Positions 7,805 through 17,900 of a stretch of 64,000 nucleotides of DNA are shown one piece after another (position 1 is the stretch's first letter; each line of letters opens with the position of its first letter). Below the pieces are notes generated by a model. The model did not search any database and was not told where the DNA came from. It saw nothing but the letters and a program-made list of their open reading frames with translations. Position numbers and translations under genes: made by a program. Source of the DNA: Anabaena catenula FACHB-362 (GTDB lineage: Bacteria > Cyanobacteriota > Cyanobacteriia > Cyanobacteriales > Nostocaceae); NCBI RefSeq assembly GCF_014698735.1, contig NZ_JACJTQ010000002.1, positions 1 to 64,000 on the forward strand. The letters are read 5' to 3'.

Positions 7805-8953
7805 TTAAAACCTGAGAATTTCCCGGTCATAGTTTTCTGGTAAGGGTTCAATTTCCCAAACTATGCCTTCTCCTGGTTCTAAGGCTACATCTACAAATAT
7901 TGATTGTACCGCAGTTGTGGCTACTGCTTCATTATCGGGGAAAGGTTGTAAATCTTCGGTGAGAAGTCGGAGTTTAAAACCACCGGGTATGGTTGCAGCG
8001 ATAGTGAGATTACGCAATTCAAAGCGCCAAGTTTCTTCTGTTTGGGGTATGACTAGTAATTCGTATAGTTGTCCTGCAATTTCTAATTGTCGAAATAGGG
8101 TTTGTTGTGGTTGAGTTTCTGTTACACTTCTAGCACTAGCTGCACCCATTTCTAAATTCAATTTTCCCCAACCTATATTTTCAGCAATTTCAGATATACC
8201 AGTTTCTAACCATTGTAAAATAGACCATTGTTCTGGTAGTCCTAAACGCTTTTGATATAGGCTTTTTCGCCAACCACCATTTTCAATTAATGCACCCCAT
8301 AAAGGAAAAGGAATTGCTAATCGGGGGGTGATTATTTCTGGATTTGCTAACCGGGTAATCAGATTTTGGGCTTGTGTTAGTGGTAAATCTGGTAGGGGAG
8401 TAATAGCGGTGCGTGTGGTTTCAGTTGAACAAAGCTGCAATGTTAATGTTAATACATTGATATCTTGAATCATCTCACTCGCATCTAGGGAATAAGTGCG
8501 ATCGCTTGCGTCATAACTACCTTTTGTTTTAAGCTGTGCATGGGTACAATAACCCCAAATTTTCACATAACCATCTTCTGGTTCTACTTGTACAGCTAAA
8601 TAATAATCTCCTACCCAGTTTGGTATATCCACCCATTCTTGAGGTACGCGGAATTCACTCAAATCAATTGTGTCTTGAGGAACCAAAATCAATCGAGTGG
8701 AGTCTATTGTGACTGCAGTTGCATTTACCAGTTCCCAAAAACTGGATAATGCTGTGGTAGTTAGCCATATCTTTGCTTGTGGTGTCAAATCTTCTTGCAA
8801 CCATTGTAAGACAGCACTTAGGCAAAGTTCATTTATATAAGCTTGATAGCGAGAATATGAGTTGGAAAAAGATTGATTGGGAAGTATCGCTTGTTGTCGG
8901 GTGGTGTTAGGAATTTCTAAGATTAAATCTGTCGGGTTCGCAAAGGTTAGCAT
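7805..8953 (-). CDS. DUF1822 family protein
   Basis: The 382-residue protein is of the cyanobacterial DUF1822 family: N-terminal INELCLSAVLQWLQEDL, then VPQEWVDIPNWVGDYYLAVQVEPEDGYVKIWGY, and a C-terminal half rich in beta strands with IWEIEPLP. No catalytic motif, signal peptide or membrane segment is visible. In Nostoc-type genomes DUF1822 genes typically follow genes for an atypical sigma-70-like factor, and that is the order here (sigma gene upstream, 117 bp gap with a repeat). The link suggests a shared regulatory job, such as a sigma-factor partner; this is inference from gene order, as the biochemical role is unknown. Confidence 0.82.
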   Translation of the reverse strand: MLTFANPTDLILEIPNTTRQQAILPNQSFSNSYSRYQAYINELCLSAVLQWLQEDLTPQAKIWLTTTALSSFWELVNATAVTIDSTRLILVPQDTIDLSEFRVPQEWVDIPNWVGDYYLAVQVEPEDGYVKIWGYCTHAQLKTKGSYDASDRTYSLDASEMIQDINVLTLTLQLCSTETTRTAITPLPDLPLTQAQNLITRLANPEIITPRLAIPFPLWGALIENGGWRKSLYQKRLGLPEQWSILQWLETGISEIAENIGWGKLNLEMGAASARSVTETQPQQTLFRQLEIAGQLYELLVIPQTEETWRFELRNLTIAATIPGGFKLRLLTEDLQPFPDNEAVATTAVQSIFVDVALEPGEGIVWEIEPLPENYDREILRF

Positions 8954-8984
8954 GGTTAGGGATTAAATGAATACGGATTTAATG

Positions 8985-9060
8985 AACCGCGTTCGCGGAG
9001 CGTCCCGTAGGGATAGGCGCGAAGTGCGCGAAGGAAGAAGGAAGAAGAAGGAAGAAGGAA
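8985..9060. repeat. Palindromic repeat plus heptamer (ggaagaa) repeat
   Basis: Between the sigma-like gene and the DUF1822 gene there is a GC-rich imperfect palindrome of a type widespread in Nostocales (gcgttcgcggagcgtcccg, then gtagggataggcgcgaag). It is followed directly by about four units of the heptamer ggaagaa, with one 3-bp slip, at 9030-9060. The pair sits inside an apparent operon. Confidence 0.6.
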
Positions 9061-9070
9061 TTATTACGAA

Positions 9071-10240
9071 TTACGAATTATGATAATAATTTTGTAGCCA
9101 TTCTTCCATTAATATACTCATATTTTTGAGTAGGTCTGAAGTGATGGAAATATGCAGGGTGTCTCGACTCCAGTTAGCTAAAGATTTTAATAAACTTTCT
9201 TGTGCTTTTTTCAGTCGTCGAGAAACGGTATATTGCTGCATTTCTAAGTGTTTGGCAATTTTGTCTTGAGTTAGCTGCTGACGGTAATATAATTGCAATA
9301 TTTGCTGTAATTGTGGTTCTATTTCGGATATTGTGATTATTAAGACTTGATTGATTTCGCTTTGCTGGTTATTTCTGGTTGCTGCTTCTTCTTGGGCGAT
9401 AATTTCGTTAACTAAAGACTCTTGTTGTAACCCTGGAAGATTATCTAACCACTCTAAAGAATCATCCCCACCTTTGGGTGTGTTGAGAGAATTGTGTGTG
9501 GGATAAAGATATTTGCGGACAGCTTTAGCAGTATTCAGCAGCCATTTTTCCAGAGTTTGGGGATTTACCTGTTGACTGCTTTGAGAATTATAACTTTTAG
9601 CGATCGCATTCCAAGTGGCTAAATCTGGGGGAGGAAGTTGACGAGACGTACCTGTGGGAGAGGGAACATAGCACGTTTTGAAGCATTCCCAAGCCAGTGC
9701 ATAAGCATTCACTTCACTGGGAGATAAACCAGCAGTTTCTAAAGACTCCAGCAACCGCTTTTTCGTGATTTTACGCAATAATCCCCAATCTGTGCAGATA
9801 TCAACTTCATGACGTTGACGCAAAGTCTCTCGAATAGAATTACTAAAAATCGTAGTTGCGTAATTTTTGAGACTGAAGCTTTGATTTGGGTTAAAACCTT
9901 GGAAAATTTTCTCAACTTGGGAAATTGCAATTTGAAAGCAGTCTGAAAGTTGATACTGCGTACTAGCAAAACTTGTAACTGTTTTTTGGGATACCCAATA
10001 ACAAGATTCCTGTAAGTAAGCGGTGAGATGTTCTTTCGCTAAAGCCTGAGTTTCTGTAACCTGCCAAAACTTATACCAATATAATGCCCAGAACGATTCC
10101 GACGTTTCTTGGGGTGTGCGGTTGAGACAACTTTGCATACTGCGCCGCAGTTTCGATTCTACCGCCCAATGGTCAAAGCGATCGCTACTAAATTGCACAA
10201 AAGTTGAAAAAATTTCAATGATGTTTTTTCGAGAGTGCAT
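9071..10240 (-). CDS. Atypical sigma-70 family RNA polymerase sigma factor
   Basis: The 389-residue protein has a C-terminal region-4-like helix-turn-helix (LYYRQQLTQDKIAKHLEMQQYTVSRRLKKAQESLL, about residues 315-350), the usual sign of sigma-70/ECF factors. The middle (FSLKNYATTIFSNSIRETLRQRHEV) resembles region 2. The N-terminus (SSDRFDHWAVESKLRRSMQSC) matches the long ECF-like factors of Nostocales that precede DUF1822 genes. It is much longer than an ECF factor (about 190 residues). The region-2 core is divergent, so promoter recognition cannot be predicted. It is followed by the DUF1822 gene and diverges from the RTX gene across 131 bp, so a shared control region is possible. Confidence 0.78.
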   Translation of the reverse strand: MHSRKNIIEIFSTFVQFSSDRFDHWAVESKLRRSMQSCLNRTPQETSESFWALYWYKFWQVTETQALAKEHLTAYLQESCYWVSQKTVTSFASTQYQLSDCFQIAISQVEKIFQGFNPNQSFSLKNYATTIFSNSIRETLRQRHEVDICTDWGLLRKITKKRLLESLETAGLSPSEVNAYALAWECFKTCYVPSPTGTSRQLPPPDLATWNAIAKSYNSQSSQQVNPQTLEKWLLNTAKAVRKYLYPTHNSLNTPKGGDDSLEWLDNLPGLQQESLVNEIIAQEEAATRNNQQSEINQVLIITISEIEPQLQQILQLYYRQQLTQDKIAKHLEMQQYTVSRRLKKAQESLLKSLANWSRDTLHISITSDLLKNMSILMEEWLQNYYHNS

Positions 10241-10371
10241 AAAAAATAATTACTCTACCTAATAAACAGTGAAGGCGTTGATAAAGCCTTTAAAGCTGGA
10301 TTATTTCATATTCTCCGTACCTTTAACTCGGAGACTGTCAAGAAAATTTTGTTAGTTTAGAGGAATCTACC

Positions 10372-12483
10372 ATGACTACAGGTTGGGGTGTTTACGACAA
10401 TTTTTCTACCGCAAATGGCGTTGAAAGTCCAGCACCGTCTGCTGCTTTAACTGCTTTTTATAACAGCTTGGGCGTTCTTGGTTTTAGAGACTACGATGAT
10501 ACTACAGCTAATCGTGTTTTTGCTAATACCTTTACTGGTTTAGATCAAAGAAATTTGGGTGGTAAACTAATCGGTGCTACCCTAGAATATAACGTTCAAG
10601 CTGCCGCAGGTGGTTCTGACAATGATAGTATTGGCTTGAGATTTGTTAGTGGTGCCAGTGGTTATAGCTCAGATTATTCCGCTTGGTGGGCATTTCTGGG
10701 TACAATGGAAAGTGGTGCAAATAATCCAAATAATCCAAGTAATCACTGGAATCCAGGTGATGCAGCAGCCTATAGCAAATTAGATTTAGGTAATTTAGCA
10801 GCCACCAATAGCAATGGCAAAGGCTACTATCCTAACAATATTTCTAGTATTATTCCCGGCGCACTTAGTCCCTCTTTTACCATCAACCCTTCTGGTAGCA
10901 TTTCCCTGATTTCCACCATCGAAAACGAAGGAGTCCTAGATGTAGCGATTCAGGATGATACAAACGTAGATTTCCTGCAACTAAACGTTCATTATCGTGG
11001 CGATTATAACAGCAGTAATCCCGATGACGTAATTGTCGGCTTTGCTGGTAATGATACCCTACAGGGACTTACTGGGGACGATGTTCTCTTCGGAGATGAT
11101 GGGAAAGATATACTTGATGGTGGTGCAGGCAATGATTACCTTGACGGTGGAGGAGGAAGTTGGAATTATTTCCTTGGTAGTTCAGGGTTCGATATCTTCG
11201 ATGGCACATCAGGCTTTGATATGGCAGATTACAGTAATGGTACTTCCATTTTTGCTGCCCCCGCTAATGGTTTCTATTCCCCAATTACCTTTTTTGTTCC
11301 CCAAGCGATCGTACAAAAATCTGCTGATGGTAGTCAAGATCAGTTAATTAATGTTGAGATAGTCGCTGCTGCTGGAGGTGCTTATACTAACACCAATACG
11401 ACTCTGAATGATACTATTGATGTCTCCGCTGCTCTCGGAGGTGTTAAAGTTGACCTACGCGCAGGATTTGGCCCCATTCTGCAATATATCGGTACACCTC
11501 TCTCAAGTTGGGCAAGTTTGAACTACACCGTCTGGAATTTCGATAATGTCAATGGTAGCAATTTCAATGATGTATTATATGGTAGCAACTTCGGCAATAG
11601 CTTCTTGAATGGGAATGGTGGTAATGATTGGCTTCAAGAAGATGGTACTGGTGATGACATCCTCAATGGTGGTGCTGGCAATGATACCTTAATTGCAGGC
11701 GCTGGTAATGACATCCTCAATGGTGGTGTTGGCAATGATAGTTTAAAAGGTGGCACTGGCAATGATGTTTATTTTGTTAACACTGGCGGGGATGTTGTCA
11801 CAGAATTGGTTAATGAGGGTACTGACCTTGTTAAATCTTCTATTACCTACACATTGACAGCCAACGTCGAAAACTTGACTTTAACAGGCGCTGCGAACCT
11901 TAATGGTACTGGTAATGCTCTAAAGAATATCATTAATGGCAACACTGGCAACAATACCCTCAAGGGTGGCTTAGGGAATGACACCATTAATGGTGGTGCT
12001 GGTAATGACATCCTTTTTGGTGATGACGGTAATGATACCCTCATTGGTGGCTTAGGTAATGATACCCTCGTTGGTGGCTTAGGTAAGGACATCCTCTTTG
12101 GTGGTCTTGGCAGCGATACTTTTAAGTATAATGCTCTGAGTCTGGGTGAGTCTTTACTTGGGACTTCTCCGAATTTTACTTTTGATGTAATCAAAGATTA
12201 CAATTACAGTCAGGGCGATAAGATAGACGCACCTGCACCTATAGGTGGTCTCCTCACATCTTCTCTTGGTAATGTTGGTGCATTGAATGTTGCAAATATC
12301 CAGACTTTACTCACACCCTTCAGCTTTGGAGTTTCTCAGGCTAAAGCTTTCACAGCTACGGGTTACGCTGGTACTTTCGTGGCTTTGAATGATGGAATTG
12401 CTGGTTTTAATCCAGCGGCTGATGCGATCGTTTTCTTAGAAGGCTATAACATTAGTGCGACTAATGCTGTACAGGTTGTATAA
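10372..12483 (+). CDS. RTX-type calcium-binding (haemolysin-like repeat) protein
   Basis: The 703-residue acidic protein starts MTTGWGVYDNFSTANGVES after a good ribosome site (gaggaa). Residues 1-200 form a unique domain. Nonapeptide RTX repeats of GGxGxDxLx type occur in two blocks, about 220-265 (NDTLQGLTGDDVLFGDDGKD) and 400-590 (many GGAGNDTL and GGLGNDTL units), separated by a spacer. Each block would fold into a Ca2+-loaded parallel beta-roll. The C-terminal 110 residues (FKYNALSLGESL...FDVIKDYNYSQGDKID) are the domain that commonly ends RTX proteins and carries the type I secretion signal. There is no signal peptide, as expected. No type I exporter genes are adjacent. Likely a secreted or surface protein; enzymatic activity is not evident. 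Confidence 0.9.
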   Translation: MTTGWGVYDNFSTANGVESPAPSAALTAFYNSLGVLGFRDYDDTTANRVFANTFTGLDQRNLGGKLIGATLEYNVQAAAGGSDNDSIGLRFVSGASGYSSDYSAWWAFLGTMESGANNPNNPSNHWNPGDAAAYSKLDLGNLAATNSNGKGYYPNNISSIIPGALSPSFTINPSGSISLISTIENEGVLDVAIQDDTNVDFLQLNVHYRGDYNSSNPDDVIVGFAGNDTLQGLTGDDVLFGDDGKDILDGGAGNDYLDGGGGSWNYFLGSSGFDIFDGTSGFDMADYSNGTSIFAAPANGFYSPITFFVPQAIVQKSADGSQDQLINVEIVAAAGGAYTNTNTTLNDTIDVSAALGGVKVDLRAGFGPILQYIGTPLSSWASLNYTVWNFDNVNGSNFNDVLYGSNFGNSFLNGNGGNDWLQEDGTGDDILNGGAGNDTLIAGAGNDILNGGVGNDSLKGGTGNDVYFVNTGGDVVTELVNEGTDLVKSSITYTLTANVENLTLTGAANLNGTGNALKNIINGNTGNNTLKGGLGNDTINGGAGNDILFGDDGNDTLIGGLGNDTLVGGLGKDILFGGLGSDTFKYNALSLGESLLGTSPNFTFDVIKDYNYSQGDKIDAPAPIGGLLTSSLGNVGALNVANIQTLLTPFSFGVSQAKAFTATGYAGTFVALNDGIAGFNPAADAIVFLEGYNISATNAVQVV

Positions 12484-12510
12484 ATGTAGGTTGAAAAACA
12501 TCGGATAAGA

Positions 12511-12557
12511 CACCATTCCCCAATTAGCATAGTATAGCGAAGTTAATTGGGGTGGTG
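12511..12557. terminator. Inverted repeat after the RTX gene
   Basis: A long inverted repeat (caccattccccaatta and taattggggtggtg, with a 2-nt bulge and 17-nt loop) begins 28 bp after the RTX stop codon. It could serve as a transcription barrier, but there is no T-run. The remainder of 12484-12781 holds no gene. Confidence 0.4.
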
Positions 12558-12781
12558 CAAAATATCCTCATCTCGGACAAGGGATTTACAGAAGTTATAA
12601 CCTGGGAGATTTTACTTCAGATATTCATAGTAACGGCAAAGTCATCAACAATAATTGTCCTAGAAATTTCAAAATCCCAATCATAAGTTCATCCACAATT
12701 CCTGCCACTAGTTCATGAAATAAAAAGTGGCGTTAATGAATTTTCACTGTAGATAAATACAAATAATGGAGAGTTACTAAA

Positions 12782-13249
12782 ATGTTAAAACGTTCTTTAA
12801 ACATTACGGTTGCTAGTTTAGCTTTAGCTACTGCTTTAGTTAGTCCTGCTATTGCTGCACCAGGCGATTTTGTCGGTACTTGGGTAAACAAAGATGCCAA
12901 TACTCGCGGCATTACTCGCTTAGTAATTACCTCTGCTGGTAACAATACATTAAATATTCAAGTATTCGGTCAATGTCATCCTACAGACTGTGACTGGGGA
13001 ACTAAAAAATTAGTCACCTATGGACTCAATGTCCAAGACACTAATCATACCTACGCAACAGCAAATTATAATAAAAGTTTTGCCAACTCTCTATTAACCT
13101 TTAGTTACGGTAGCAAACAAATTATGTTGCAAGGTTACACCCAATTTATTGATAATAGCGGCAGGCAAAATTACTACTCACGCGATTACTTTCAAAAGCA
13201 AAATAAAGTTCAACTTCCTGTTGATATTCGTAAATTTCCTATTAAGTAG
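12782..13249 (+). CDS. Small exported protein of unknown function
   Basis: The 155-residue protein follows a clear ribosome site (tggagag, 9 nt before ATG). The signal peptide is MLKRSLNITVASLALATALVSPAIAA with an AxA cleavage site. The mature part (GDFVGTWVNKDANTRGITRLVI) begins like small lipocalin-like or Avidin-like beta-barrels: GTWVN..., then alternating strands, with two cysteines (QCHPTDCDWG) that could form a disulfide. I do not recognise a named family. It stands alone between inverted repeats. Confidence 0.65.
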   Translation: MLKRSLNITVASLALATALVSPAIAAPGDFVGTWVNKDANTRGITRLVITSAGNNTLNIQVFGQCHPTDCDWGTKKLVTYGLNVQDTNHTYATANYNKSFANSLLTFSYGSKQIMLQGYTQFIDNSGRQNYYSRDYFQKQNKVQLPVDIRKFPIK

Positions 13250-13276
13250 GTCAATTTAATTAAACATCAAATATCT

Positions 13277-13336
13277 GTAGGGTGGGTAAAGCCCTTGCGG
13301 GCATGGCTACGCTTAGAGCGATAGCGTAACCCACCA
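13277..13336. repeat. Palindromic intergenic repeat (gtagggtgggt ... acccacc)
   Basis: An imperfect inverted repeat has arms gtgggt and acccac and a GC-rich centre containing ggctacgcttagagcgatag. It is of the dispersed cyanobacterial palindrome type. It sits between two convergent small genes and could act as a bidirectional end of transcription. Confidence 0.5.
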
Positions 13337-13347
13337 TTATCCTAATT

Positions 13348-13644
13348 TTAAGGCACAAGTCTATATTCTTCTACATCACCCTTAAAAACAAACCAAGTTG
13401 AAATAGAATCACCACCCTCTTGAGGTTTCAACTTATCCTTAAAAGTAACTTTCCAATGATCACCGCCATAATAATTAGCACTTTTAGGATCACTAGAACC
13501 GCGATCAACAGTTGTGGCAAAATATGTCTGACCGGCTCGTGCTAAGAATGTAGGATCACTTTTTTTCAAGTCTTTAAATTGTTGTGTGCTTTGCTTAAAA
13601 GTAGTAGTACCAATATTATCCTTGATTCTTAAAATGCTAGGCAT
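13348..13644 (-). CDS. Small hypothetical protein
   Basis: The 98-residue protein MPSILRIKDNIGTTTFKQST is soluble and has no signal peptide. It looks like a small beta-rich domain (AGQTYFATTVDRGS, GGDHWKVTFKDKL, STWFVFKGDVEEYRLVP). The pattern of an aromatic-rich end (WFVFKGDVEEY) recalls small ligand-binding or SH3-like domains sometimes fused to peptidases or lysozymes, but I cannot assign a family. It is transcribed alone, convergent with the exported-protein gene. Confidence 0.55.
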   Translation of the reverse strand: MPSILRIKDNIGTTTFKQSTQQFKDLKKSDPTFLARAGQTYFATTVDRGSSDPKSANYYGGDHWKVTFKDKLKPQEGGDSISTWFVFKGDVEEYRLVP

Positions 13645-13841
13645 TGATGCATCTCCTGTAATGGTTGGTTAAACCTGGCATACTTTAGTAATTGATTGTG
13701 AAAATCAACTAATAATATTATAATAGCTAGATTACTTGAAATTTCACTGATATTAAAAATGTTAATATGACATTTTTTTTATAACAATGGTAGAATTGAT
13801 GTATATTCATCTTCTAGTTTATATTCTATAAATTTCATTTT

Positions 13842-14744
13842 CTAACATTGCTCTTTAAAATTATTCTTCTTGTCCGGTGAAAATCTTTGAATTGCTTCTA
13901 TTAACTCTTGACTGGATTTTTGTCTATTAACCATTAATCTAGGAATTTTATAATTGTCTTGTAAACAACTATAGTTTAGTAACTTATCATTATATAGATA
14001 TGCAGATAAATAATACTTATTCACATACTCAAGCACCTGTTTATTATAAGCACCATAGGGATAAGCAAGATGAGATGCTACTTTTTGATCTGGATCTAAA
14101 TCTTCTGTACATTTTCTTAGTTTAATCCTAGCTAGTAAGAGTTCTCTTACAATTTCCTGCTGAGAAATTTCTGTCAAATTTTTATGATTATCTCCATGAG
14201 ATTGAATATCAAAAAAACCTTTTTGCAAACCCGCTCTTAAATCCTGACATCCTAAGTGAGTTGAACTCATATTATCCTCATTTGCTAATGTACCTGGATT
14301 CACAAATAAAACCACCTTAACTTTTTTTCCATATTTCTTTTCCAATTTAGATAAAATAGGTAATAAATTTGTGTATACTGTTTTATAGCTATCATCAAAT
14401 GTCAACATAATAGCGTTCTTGTTACGATACTCATACGGTACTTCTCTAGATTTAGTGAGAAAAAAATCATATAAATCTTGGCTAGTTAAAAACCAATAAT
14501 CTTGAACTACCAAATACTCTAATAATTTCTCCATCTCTTGTTGTGTATAGTCCATATCTAATTGTTTTAATTTAGGAATATCGGTTTGAGAAACTAGGCG
14601 ATGAAAACCCAAAACAGGTATCGTCGGTGGATTATACCCAGGATTCAGTAAAGGAAAAATCATTACCATTAATAGGAACACACTGATAGGAAAGGAGTTA
14701 TTTTTTGAAGAGTTACTATTTTGATCATGATTATTTTCAGTCAT
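13842..14744 (-). CDS. Polysaccharide deacetylase family protein (membrane-anchored)
   Basis: The start chosen is ATG 14744 (MTENNHDQNSNSS, 300 residues); an upstream ATG at 14804 adds 20 residues in AT-rich sequence. One N-terminal hydrophobic helix (FPISVFLLMVMIFPLL, about residues 20-35) anchors the protein or acts as an uncleaved signal. The NodB-homology domain follows: MLTFDDSYKTVYTNLLPIL holds the TFDD motif (metal and catalytic Asp), and DIQSHGDNHKNLTEIS gives the H-x3-4-H metal ligands. LAYPYGAYNK matches motif 3. Such enzymes N-deacetylate peptidoglycan or exopolysaccharide in the periplasm; the substrate here is unknown. It diverges from the caspase gene, separated by a palindromic element. 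Confidence 0.88.
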   Translation of the reverse strand: MTENNHDQNSNSSKNNSFPISVFLLMVMIFPLLNPGYNPPTIPVLGFHRLVSQTDIPKLKQLDMDYTQQEMEKLLEYLVVQDYWFLTSQDLYDFFLTKSREVPYEYRNKNAIMLTFDDSYKTVYTNLLPILSKLEKKYGKKVKVVLFVNPGTLANEDNMSSTHLGCQDLRAGLQKGFFDIQSHGDNHKNLTEISQQEIVRELLLARIKLRKCTEDLDPDQKVASHLAYPYGAYNKQVLEYVNKYYLSAYLYNDKLLNYSCLQDNYKIPRLMVNRQKSSQELIEAIQRFSPDKKNNFKEQC

Positions 14745-14844
14745 TTTAAAATTGTTACCTATTTGTAAAAATGTGTGGTAATTTTGAAACCAAAAGATTA
14801 CCATATATAATACAATATTAAACTTAAAAGTAAACTTCTATGTA

Positions 14845-14920
14845 GTAGGTTGGGTTGACACAAGGAAACCCAACAGTATCAAGTTTTTGTTGGGTTGTGC
14901 TGTCGCTTAACCCAACCTAC
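14845..14920. repeat. Nested palindromic repeat (gtaggttgggtt ... aacccaacctac)
   Basis: The outer arms gtaggttgggtt (from 14845) and aacccaacctac (to 14920) are complementary, and inside them aacccaaca / tgttgggtt form a second inverted repeat. This is a non-coding MITE-like or REP-like element of a type common in Nostocales. It lies between the divergent deacetylase and caspase-STAND genes and argues against using the upstream start at 14895 for the latter, since that start would lie inside the repeat. Confidence 0.7.
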
Positions 14921-14945
14921 AATTTTTATAAAATCTCAATTTAAT

Positions 14946-17900
14946 ATGTGTCCACGCGGTGTTGCTACCAGTCAATCAAATCAAGTTCAAAAAACAATCA
15001 CTGCTAAACTGTGGTTGTTACTAGTGGGAGTGAACCAATATCAAGATCAAAAACTTCCTTCTTTACGTTATTCAGCCGTTGATTGTCAGGGATTAGCTGA
15101 AGCTTTGACTAGTGCAACACAGCAGCAATTTTCCCAAACAGAAATGGTAATTTTACATGATTTTACTCAGGAATTGCCACTTTTAGCAACTGTTACCACC
15201 AGTCTTAAAAAAATTACTACTACTGCTAAACCACTAGATACAATTCTCTGTTATTTTTCTGGTCATGGCATAATAAATCCTGAGACGCAGGAAGCATTTT
15301 TATGTTTAGCAGATACTCACAAAGACAACATCCAAAATACAGGTTTAGCAGTTAAAGAACTGTTACAAATATTAGGCAATAGTCAAGCCGAAAATCAATT
15401 AATTTGGCTTGATGCTTGTCATAGCGGTGGAATGACACTGAGAGGAGTAAATCCAACACCGCAATTAGTGGAAATATTACAACAACGTGCAGCCAAAACC
15501 AAAGGTTTTTATGCCTTACTTTCTTGTGATACCAATCAGCAATCTTGGGAATTTAGCGAACTAGGTCATGGAGTATTTACTTATTATTTAATAGAAGCTT
15601 TAAAGGGTAAATCTGCAAATGCACAAGGGCTGATTTCTGCTCATGGAATTTACAATTATATTTTCCACAAAACTTTACAATATATAGATAAAATTAATCA
15701 GCAATTACGGTTAATTAATCAGCAGAAAAGAGGCAAAGGAGAAACTCAGCTTTTTAGTGAATATCCACTGCAAACGCCGAAGCAAATTGTGGAAAGTGTG
15801 GGAGAATTAATTTTAGGAAAAATTCCCGAAATGCCTGCATCTTATCCTTCCAGAACTGCGTTAGTGATTGAGGGAAGTAATAAGTCACAAATGGCATTAG
15901 ATTTTAGTAAAATCTTGGTTAGTGCTGGTAATTTTGAATTACACTATTTGCCGCTGACAGTAACTACAACATCTCAAGATGTGCAAACAGAAATTCAAGA
16001 ATTTTTAAATCCAACCAGTAAACAGCAGCGCACAGCTTTATTATATTTGCGGGGACGATTAGAGGAAACTTCCACAGGTGAAGCAGCATTAATTTTATTA
16101 GAAGAAATATGCTTGAGTCGTTCTTGGTTACGTCAACAGTTACGCCATTCTCAAGTTACTCAACAAATCATTATTTTAGATTGTCCAGAAACTGCTATTT
16201 CTGCTGTTCAAGAATGGGTAGAAGATTTGCAAATCGGCACTGGAAAAGGACAATGTATTATCGCTGGAAACTCTCCTAAAAATAATTCTGAGCAATTCAC
16301 TGAAGCGCTAATTACTACTTTAAAAACAGCATCTCAACCTGCTGGTTTATCGGTAGCTGGTTGGATTACTCAATTACAAGTATATCTGGCTGGGTTCTTA
16401 AATTTGCAAATTTGGCTTTCAGGTACACAGGGAGTAATAGAAATAATTCCTGCAATTACTGGTACAAGCAGTCACAAAGCAGGATTAGATTTAAAAATTT
16501 GTCCTTATCGAGGTTTACGCGCTTTTGGTGAAGAAGACGCACAATTTTTTTATGGGAGAGAATCCTTAACTCAACAATTAATTAATGAGTTAGCACATAA
16601 ATCATTTTTAGCAGTAGTTGGTGCTTCTGGTAGTGGTAAATCTTCTGTAGTCCAAGCTGGATTAATTGCTAAATTGCGTTTGGGAAAACAACTACCAGGA
16701 AGCGATGATTGGTTAATAAAAAGTTTGCGTCCTGGTTCACGTCCATTACAAACTTTATCCCAAAAACTTGCCAATGTGAGGACTACAGAAAATGAAATTT
16801 TTAATTCTCCTCCTCTTTTATTAGAAGGAGTTTTATATCAAGGTGTAGAAGGTTTTGTTTATTGGTTACGCAATCGCATAGAACCAATTATAGTTTTAGT
16901 AATTGACCAATTTGAAGAATTATTTACTCTCGCACCTAGTGAAGATAGAAACCGATTTTTAGAATTGATTTTAGGAGCGTTAAAATATGCCCCAGATAGA
17001 TTTAAATTAGTAATTACCTTACGGGCTGATTTTATCGCCCCTTGTTTGGAAGTTCCAGAATTAGCTAATTTATTACAAAATTCTAGTGTTTTAGTCCCAC
17101 CAAAATTGAGTGATGATGATTATCATCGTGTGATTGTTAATCCAGCAGAACAGGTAGGTTTAAAAGTAGAAACTGGACTGGTAGAAATTCTGTTACAAGA
17201 GTTAAATCATTCAGCAGGAGATTTACCATTATTAGAATTTGTTTTAGAACAGTTGTGGGAATTTCGCCAAGAAGGTGAGTTAACTTTAAAGGCTTATCAG
17301 CAGCAGGTAGCGGGAATTAAAGGTGCGTTGGAGAGGAAAGCACAAGCCGTTTATGAAAGTTTAGATCAGCCAGCGCAAGAATGTACTCGATGGATTTTTC
17401 TTTCATTAACGCAATTGGGGGAAGGTACGGAAGATACTAGACGCAGAGTTTTAAAATCTGAGTTGGTGGTAAAGAAATATCCTGAACAATTGATAGAAAG
17501 AACTTTACAAGTTTTAACTACAGCGAAGTTAGTAGTGGTGAATTTAGAGGAGGAAATAGGAACTGTCAAAGGTGCGGAAACACAACCACTTTCCCCAACT
17601 GGTTTGGTGACAATTGAAGTAGTCCATGAAATTTTAATCCGTCATTGGTCAACTTTGCGCTGGTGGTTAGAGGAAAATCGTAGTAAACTGCGATCGCAAC
17701 GCCAAATTGAACAAGCAGCTAGTTTATGGAAACATCACCACGAACAAGCTGATTTTTTATTGCAGGGTATCCGTTTAGCAGAAGCTGAAGAAATTTATAT
17801 TAAATACACTGATGAATTATCAGCAGATATTCAACACTTTATTGCTGCTTGTTTAGAAGCTAGAGAAAAACAACAACTTGAGCAAAAAAAGCGACTTAGA

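Noticed and set aside
11847-12194. Minus-strand frame with repeated 'SLPKPP' across the RTX repeats
   Set aside because: It is the antisense reading of the RTX nonapeptide repeats; its periodicity derives from them.
14895-14945. Upstream start for the caspase-STAND protein
   Set aside because: The extra 17 codons lie partly in a palindromic repeat and add nothing conserved; ATG 14946 is preferred.
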